Positions 8,343 to 11,118 of a stretch of DNA of 11,118 nt are shown here, in pieces (the first letter of the stretch is position 1; every line of letters starts with the position of its first letter). The translations under genes and the position numbers were made by a program. The notes under the pieces are model-generated. The model saw nothing but the letters and a program-made list of their open reading frames with translations, searched no databases and was not told the DNA's origin. The stretch is from Clostridiales bacterium (lineage in GTDB: Bacteria; Bacillota; Clostridia; Caldicoprobacterales; UBA3941), in assembly GCA_012522165.1 (NCBI GenBank), contig JAAYKZ010000361.1:1-11118 (forward strand). The letters run 5' to 3'.

Positions 8343-8405
8343 AAAGAGATATGGTTCAACAGGATAAGTTAGAAAAATGGAATGTAGAAAGGAGGAGAAA
8401 ATATA

Positions 8406-10157
8406 ATGAATCAAAAGTATAAAATTATAATTGTATCAGCTGTAGTAATACTTCTCCTTTTAGTATACGGATTTTGGCAACATAGAAATCCAGAACCGGA
8501 GAGAATTTCCTACAATCAGTTCTTACATGAAGTGCAGAAAAACAATGTTGTAAAGGTTTATTTAAACCAAGAGGAAACTATACAAGGAATATTAAAAGAT
8601 AATAGGCGATTTATAACGGATAATCCTAGAAAAGAAGGTTTTAAAGAGGAACTTCTAAAAGCCGATGTTATTGTAGATGAGATGAAAAACCAAGAGATGT
8701 TTAATCAGGCAATAAGCTATCTTATACTGATTGGTAGCATAATTGTAATGTTTTTTTTAGTTTCAAAAAAGGCCCCTCAAGTTCAGAGCAAGAAGTCTAA
8801 AGTAGGTATAAATATAAAGCCTGAAGAAGGAGTAAAAGTTAGTTTTTCAGATATAGCTGGAAATCAAGAAGCTGTCCATAGTGTTAAAGAGCTCATTGAT
8901 TTTATTAATAATCCAGAAAAATATTCTAATTATGGAGCCAGAATGCCTAGAGGGGTAATATTATATGGCCCACCTGGAACAGGAAAAACATTGTTAGCAA
9001 AGGCTATTGCTGGAGAAGCAGGTGTTCCATTTTATGCAGTCTCTGGTTCAGATTTTGTTCAAGTTTATGTTGGAGTAGGTGCTGCAAGGATTAGAGAGTT
9101 GTTTAAGCGGGCAAGGCAGTCAGAAAAATGTGTAATTTTCATAGATGAAATTGACGCTCTAGGTAAGAAAAGAGACGGGGGTTTAGATGGCGGAGGTAAT
9201 GATGAGAGGGATCAGACTCTAAATGCCCTACTAGCGGAGATGTCAGGATTCAATGAAAATCAAGGAATTGTTGTAGTAGCAGCTACAAACCGCTTAGATA
9301 CCCTAGATGAAGCCTTGCTACGACCTGGTAGATTTGATCGTCATATAGAGATTGGTTTACCTGATGTTAAAGCTAGACTAAAAATATTAGAACTTCATAG
9401 CAAGAATAAGCCTATACATGAGGATGTAGACTTAGAAAAATTAGCTCATCAGACAGTATATTTTAGCGGAGCACAGTTAGAAAATTTAATGAATGAGGCA
9501 GCTATTCTTGCTGCTAAAAATGGGAAAGGTATGATCCAACAGCAGGATATAGATAAAGCTTTCTATACCGTTATTGCAGGATATGAGAAAAAGGATAGAA
9601 GTGCTATATCCCATATAGATAGAATGATTACAGCCTATCACGAGTCAGGCCATGCTCTTGTTACCAAATTAGTAGCTCCGGAGAATAGAGTTTCCAAAGT
9701 AACCATTATTCCTAGCACAAAAGGTGCAGGCGGATTTAGTATGAATATCCCCCCTAACCGTATGTATTATAAGAAAAAGGATATGGAAAACAATATAAAA
9801 ATCATGCTAGCTGGACGTTGTGCGGAAGAAATAATATTTGGAAAAGATAATATAACTACAGGTGCTTCTAATGACTTGGAAAAAGCTACAGAAGTTTTGA
9901 TAGACATGGTTAGAAGGTTTGGAATGACTGATAGTTCAGGGCTTTTAAATTATGATGTCCTCTATAAAAATGGTATAAAGCAAGTACAGGATAATTTCAT
10001 AGACGAAGCAAAGAAGTGTTTGGATGATTTATATGCCAATGTAAAGTATTTGCTTGAGAAGAACAAAAAAGTATTGGTAACCATAGCTGAAAGCTTATTG
10101 GTCGAAGAAACCTTAGATGAAGAACAATTAGATCAAATTATAAAAAATGCTGCATGA
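8406..10157 (+). CDS. ftsH: FtsH-type membrane-bound AAA+ zinc metalloprotease, probably a paralogue
   Basis: This ATP-dependent hexameric protease would degrade misfolded membrane and regulatory proteins. It has 583 residues, a little short for FtsH. In order: membrane segment 1 (about 7-24), a small external domain (about 28-100), membrane segment 2 (102-119), then the AAA+ domain. The AAA+ motifs are Walker A GPPGTGKT (188-195), pore loop FVQVYVGVG (217-225), Walker B FIDEID (D247/E248) and second region of homology ATNRLDTLDEALLRPGRFDR (293-312). The M41 protease domain has zinc site HESGH (412-416) and third ligand D490 in ASNDLEKAT. All catalytic residues are kept. Differences from the usual FtsH are Tyr221 where the pore normally has Phe, GAQL instead of GADL, and a shortened segment after RFGMTD. 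AAAGGAGG (8388-8395) supports the ATG at 8406. The tilS/hpt neighbourhood typical of housekeeping ftsH in Firmicutes is absent. Confidence 0.93.
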   Translation: MNQKYKIIIVSAVVILLLLVYGFWQHRNPEPERISYNQFLHEVQKNNVVKVYLNQEETIQGILKDNRRFITDNPRKEGFKEELLKADVIVDEMKNQEMFNQAISYLILIGSIIVMFFLVSKKAPQVQSKKSKVGINIKPEEGVKVSFSDIAGNQEAVHSVKELIDFINNPEKYSNYGARMPRGVILYGPPGTGKTLLAKAIAGEAGVPFYAVSGSDFVQVYVGVGAARIRELFKRARQSEKCVIFIDEIDALGKKRDGGLDGGGNDERDQTLNALLAEMSGFNENQGIVVVAATNRLDTLDEALLRPGRFDRHIEIGLPDVKARLKILELHSKNKPIHEDVDLEKLAHQTVYFSGAQLENLMNEAAILAAKNGKGMIQQQDIDKAFYTVIAGYEKKDRSAISHIDRMITAYHESGHALVTKLVAPENRVSKVTIIPSTKGAGGFSMNIPPNRMYYKKKDMENNIKIMLAGRCAEEIIFGKDNITTGASNDLEKATEVLIDMVRRFGMTDSSGLLNYDVLYKNGIKQVQDNFIDEAKKCLDDLYANVKYLLEKNKKVLVTIAESLLVEETLDEEQLDQIIKNAA

Positions 10158-10170
10158 ACACATTAATATC

Positions 10171-10219
10171 TTCCCTCATAGATTGATGATATAGATATAC
10201 TGATATATATATGAGGGGG
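10171..10219 (+). promoter_or_regulatory. Leader inverted repeat that can mask the ribosome binding site of the Tyr-rich gene
   Basis: CCCTCATA (10173-10180) is perfectly complementary to TATGAGGG (10210-10217), and two further G-U pairs (10171-10172 with 10218-10219) extend the helix to 10 bp around a 29-nt AT-rich loop. The right arm contains most of the GGGGGTG ribosome binding site (10215-10221). Folding would therefore hide it. Base pairing is seen; a regulatory role is inferred. Confidence 0.45.
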
Positions 10220-10226
10220 TGAGAGG

Positions 10227-10661
10227 ATGGACCATAACAATCTTCGCTGGTATCCAATGCCAGAGTGTAGATACCCTTTAGAATACCATAGAAGATATTG
10301 CTGGGCTTATCCTTGTATTGGCTATGATATAGATGATGATATGGTTTATCCAATGATGTATCCAGATATATATTACAAACTATATCCTTATATCCGTAGA
10401 GTTTGTGACTATATGGATAATCCATATAAGCCATATCCTTCTAGAGAACAGGTGGAAAGTATGATTGATGAGTGCTATGATATGTGTGTACGAGATATGC
10501 CAGAGTTAGAAGAGTATGCTGAGGGAAGAATGGTTATGTATCATAGCATCAACGCACAACAGTTTGGTAATAGAAGACCTATATTAAGAGATTTAATAGC
10601 AATTATATTAATATCTGAATTGTTTAGAAGGAGAAGAATAATAAGACGGAGTTTCTCATAA
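10227..10661 (+). CDS. Tyr/Pro/Met/Cys-rich small protein of unknown function
   Basis: I do not recognise a named family. The 144 residues include 18 Tyr, 11 Met and 6 Cys, with seven Tyr-Pro steps, mostly in the first 110 residues. The C-terminus changes character: RRPILRD, then a hydrophobic stretch (LIAIILISELF, about 123-133), then RRRRIIRR. There is no signal peptide or enzyme motif. Tyr-rich, Cys-containing small proteins of this kind are common among spore coat and spore-associated proteins of Bacilli and Clostridia, and the C-terminal block could bind membrane or a partner. That role is a guess. The ATG at 10227 is supported by GGGGGTG at 10215-10221. It starts 69 bp after ftsH on the same strand and may be read from it. 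A clear sporulation sigma promoter was not found. Confidence 0.75.
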   Translation: MDHNNLRWYPMPECRYPLEYHRRYCWAYPCIGYDIDDDMVYPMMYPDIYYKLYPYIRRVCDYMDNPYKPYPSREQVESMIDECYDMCVRDMPELEEYAEGRMVMYHSINAQQFGNRRPILRDLIAIILISELFRRRRIIRRSFS

Positions 10662-10723
10662 CCAATTCAAATTATTTCTTATCATATTTTAGTTTTTTGA
10701 TAAAAAAATGCTCTTGTATTACT

Positions 10724-10773
10724 ATGAATACGCAGATGAAAGTCAAATATTTGATTCTCATCTGCGTATTTAT
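10724..10773 (+). terminator. Long hairpin after the Tyr-rich gene, probable intrinsic terminator
   Basis: AATACGCAGATGA (10727-10739) pairs perfectly with TCATCTGCGTATT (10758-10770). The bases between continue the pairing through an inner palindrome TCAAATATTTGA (10743-10754), so the 50-nt segment can fold as one nearly continuous stem. A T-rich stretch (TATTTATTTAG) runs from the right arm outward, but it is not a clean U-tract. Its position between two same-strand genes fits a terminator for the upstream transcript. Confidence 0.65.
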
Positions 10774-10789
10774 TTAGACCGAATTTTTA

Positions 10790-10795
10790 TATAAT
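10790..10795 (+). promoter_or_regulatory. Possible -10 box for the bL25 gene
   Basis: A perfect TATAAT lies just downstream of the terminator hairpin and 74 bases before the bL25 GTG. No good -35 box is found at 16-18 bases upstream (TATTTA at 17), so the call rests on the -10 box and its position. A start near 10802 would begin the transcript at the anti-Shine-Dalgarno segment. Confidence 0.3.
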
Positions 10796-10801
10796 TCAGC
10801 A

Positions 10802-10861
10802 ACACCTCTAATAAAAAGAGATAATACTGGAAATAATAATGGCAAAATATGAAAGAGGTGT
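10802..10861 (+). promoter_or_regulatory. Leader inverted repeat covering the bL25 ribosome binding site
   Basis: ACACCTCT (10802-10809) is perfectly complementary to AGAGGTGT (10854-10861), which contains the ribosome binding site of the bL25 gene. The 44-nt segment between is AT-rich. CTCT (10806-10809) could alternatively pair with AGAG at 10817-10820, giving a weak competing fold. The pairing is seen directly; translational control is inferred. Confidence 0.45.
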
Positions 10862-10868
10862 ATAGCTG

Positions 10869-11118
10869 GTGAGAAATAGAATTATTAATGCTAATATTCG
10901 CACACAGAATATGAAAGCCAATAGATTAAGAAGGCAAGGATATATTCCTGGAATTGTCTATGGTAATGAATATGAGGATACACCTATAATGATAGAGAAC
11001 AAAAGTCTAAATAGATTACTCAGGGAAGCTGGACATAATGCCTTCTTTGAAATTGCTATGGAGAATGAAATTAAACCAGTAAGGATACGGGAGATACAAA
11101 GAGATCCAGTTACTAAGG
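10869..11118 (+). CDS. rplY: Ribosomal protein bL25 / general stress protein Ctc, N-terminal part, cut by the window end
   Basis: This protein binds 5S rRNA in the large ribosomal subunit; the Firmicute version Ctc is also known as a general stress protein in B. subtilis. The visible 83 codons carry the L25 N-terminal domain pattern: a basic KANRLRRQGYIPGIVYGNE, the FFEIAMEN strand, and VRIREIQRDPVTK, which is a hallmark of the family. The gene runs off the window, so the C-terminal TL5-like domain expected in this family cannot be checked. The GTG at 10869 is chosen because a stop (TAG 10863-10865) lies just upstream in frame and GAGGTG (10855-10860) sits 8 bases before it. It is separated from the preceding gene by a hairpin terminator and has its own leader. 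Confidence 0.9.
   Translation, partial: MRNRIINANIRTQNMKANRLRRQGYIPGIVYGNEYEDTPIMIENKSLNRLLREAGHNAFFEIAMENEIKPVRIREIQRDPVTK

Larger units (their letters stand above)
8047..8405. other. Divergent intergenic region between the PBP gene and ftsH
   Basis: These 359 bases carry no credible gene. On the right they hold a strong rightward promoter (8155-8183), a weak 7-bp-type stem (TGCTAT 8215-8220 with ATAGCA 8230-8235), a perfect inverted repeat (8324-8342) and the ftsH ribosome binding site AAAGGAGG (8388-8395). On the left they hold a tentative promoter and the ribosome binding site for the PBP gene. A weaker second rightward promoter could be TTGACT (8290-8295) with TTTAGA (8313-8318), 17 bases apart. 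No known riboswitch or T-box motif is recognised. Confidence 0.6.

Noticed and set aside
8351..8422. A 23-codon upstream frame overlapping the ftsH start
   Set aside because: It has only a weak ribosome binding site, and its Arg-rich part is just the ftsH AGGAGG site read as codons.
10138..10434. Minus-strand 98-codon frame opposite the Tyr-rich gene
   Set aside because: Its Tyr/His-rich translation is a mirror of the biased codons on the plus strand; the plus-strand gene has a strong ribosome binding site and a sensible C-terminus.
10679..10703. TTATCA / TGATAA dyad followed by an A-run as a terminator after the Tyr-rich gene
   Set aside because: Six AT-rich pairs followed by A, not T, on the transcribed sense; the 10724-10773 hairpin is far better.

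Overview
The window comes from a low-GC Gram-positive bacterium, most likely a member of the Clostridia. The evidence is AT-rich third codon positions, strong AGGAGG-type ribosome binding sites, a mrfAB (yprAB) pair, a class A penicillin-binding protein with a C-terminal fibronectin-III-like domain, and bL25. A Tyr/Pro-rich small protein with a spore-associated flavour hints at a spore former, but nothing here proves it. I recognise no mobile element, CRISPR array, tRNA or rRNA.

Region 1 (1-1245): the end of a polar amino-acid ABC importer. It holds the C-terminal part of the permease, with an in-frame TAA at 10-12, followed 9 bp later by a complete ATP-binding subunit. The substrate-binding protein is not in the window.

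Region 2 (1250-5532): a three-gene unit driven by a good sigma-A-type promoter at 1256-1284. It encodes a MrfA-type DEAD/DEAH helicase with a C-terminal Cys4 zinc site, a MrfB-type DnaQ/RNase H-fold nuclease with a TPR tail, and a stand-alone TPR protein. The genes overlap by 23 and 10 bp, so they are probably translated in a coupled way. MrfA and MrfB are known in Bacillus subtilis for repair of mitomycin-type DNA damage. The third protein is the least explained part and the best candidate in the window for a new component.

Region 3 (5515-8046, minus strand): a bifunctional class A PBP that builds peptidoglycan. Its 3' end overlaps the TPR gene tail-to-tail by 18 bp.

Region 4 (8047-8405): a 359-bp divergent intergenic region. 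It carries a convincing rightward promoter, a tentative leftward one, and a perfect 8-bp inverted repeat (3-nt spacer) between the rightward promoter and the next gene.

Region 5 (8406-10157): an FtsH-type membrane AAA+ zinc protease. It is somewhat shorter and more divergent than a housekeeping FtsH and may be a paralogue.

Region 6 (10158-11118): a Tyr/Pro/Met/Cys-rich 144-residue protein of unknown function, a long hairpin that probably terminates transcription, and the start of the gene for ribosomal protein bL25 (Ctc), cut by the window end. The leaders of both genes contain a segment complementary to their own Shine-Dalgarno sequence, which suggests translational control by leader folding.

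Overall this is mostly a core-genome neighbourhood. The points of interest are the third gene of the mrf operon, the FtsH paralogue with its structured leader, and the two leaders that can mask their ribosome binding sites.
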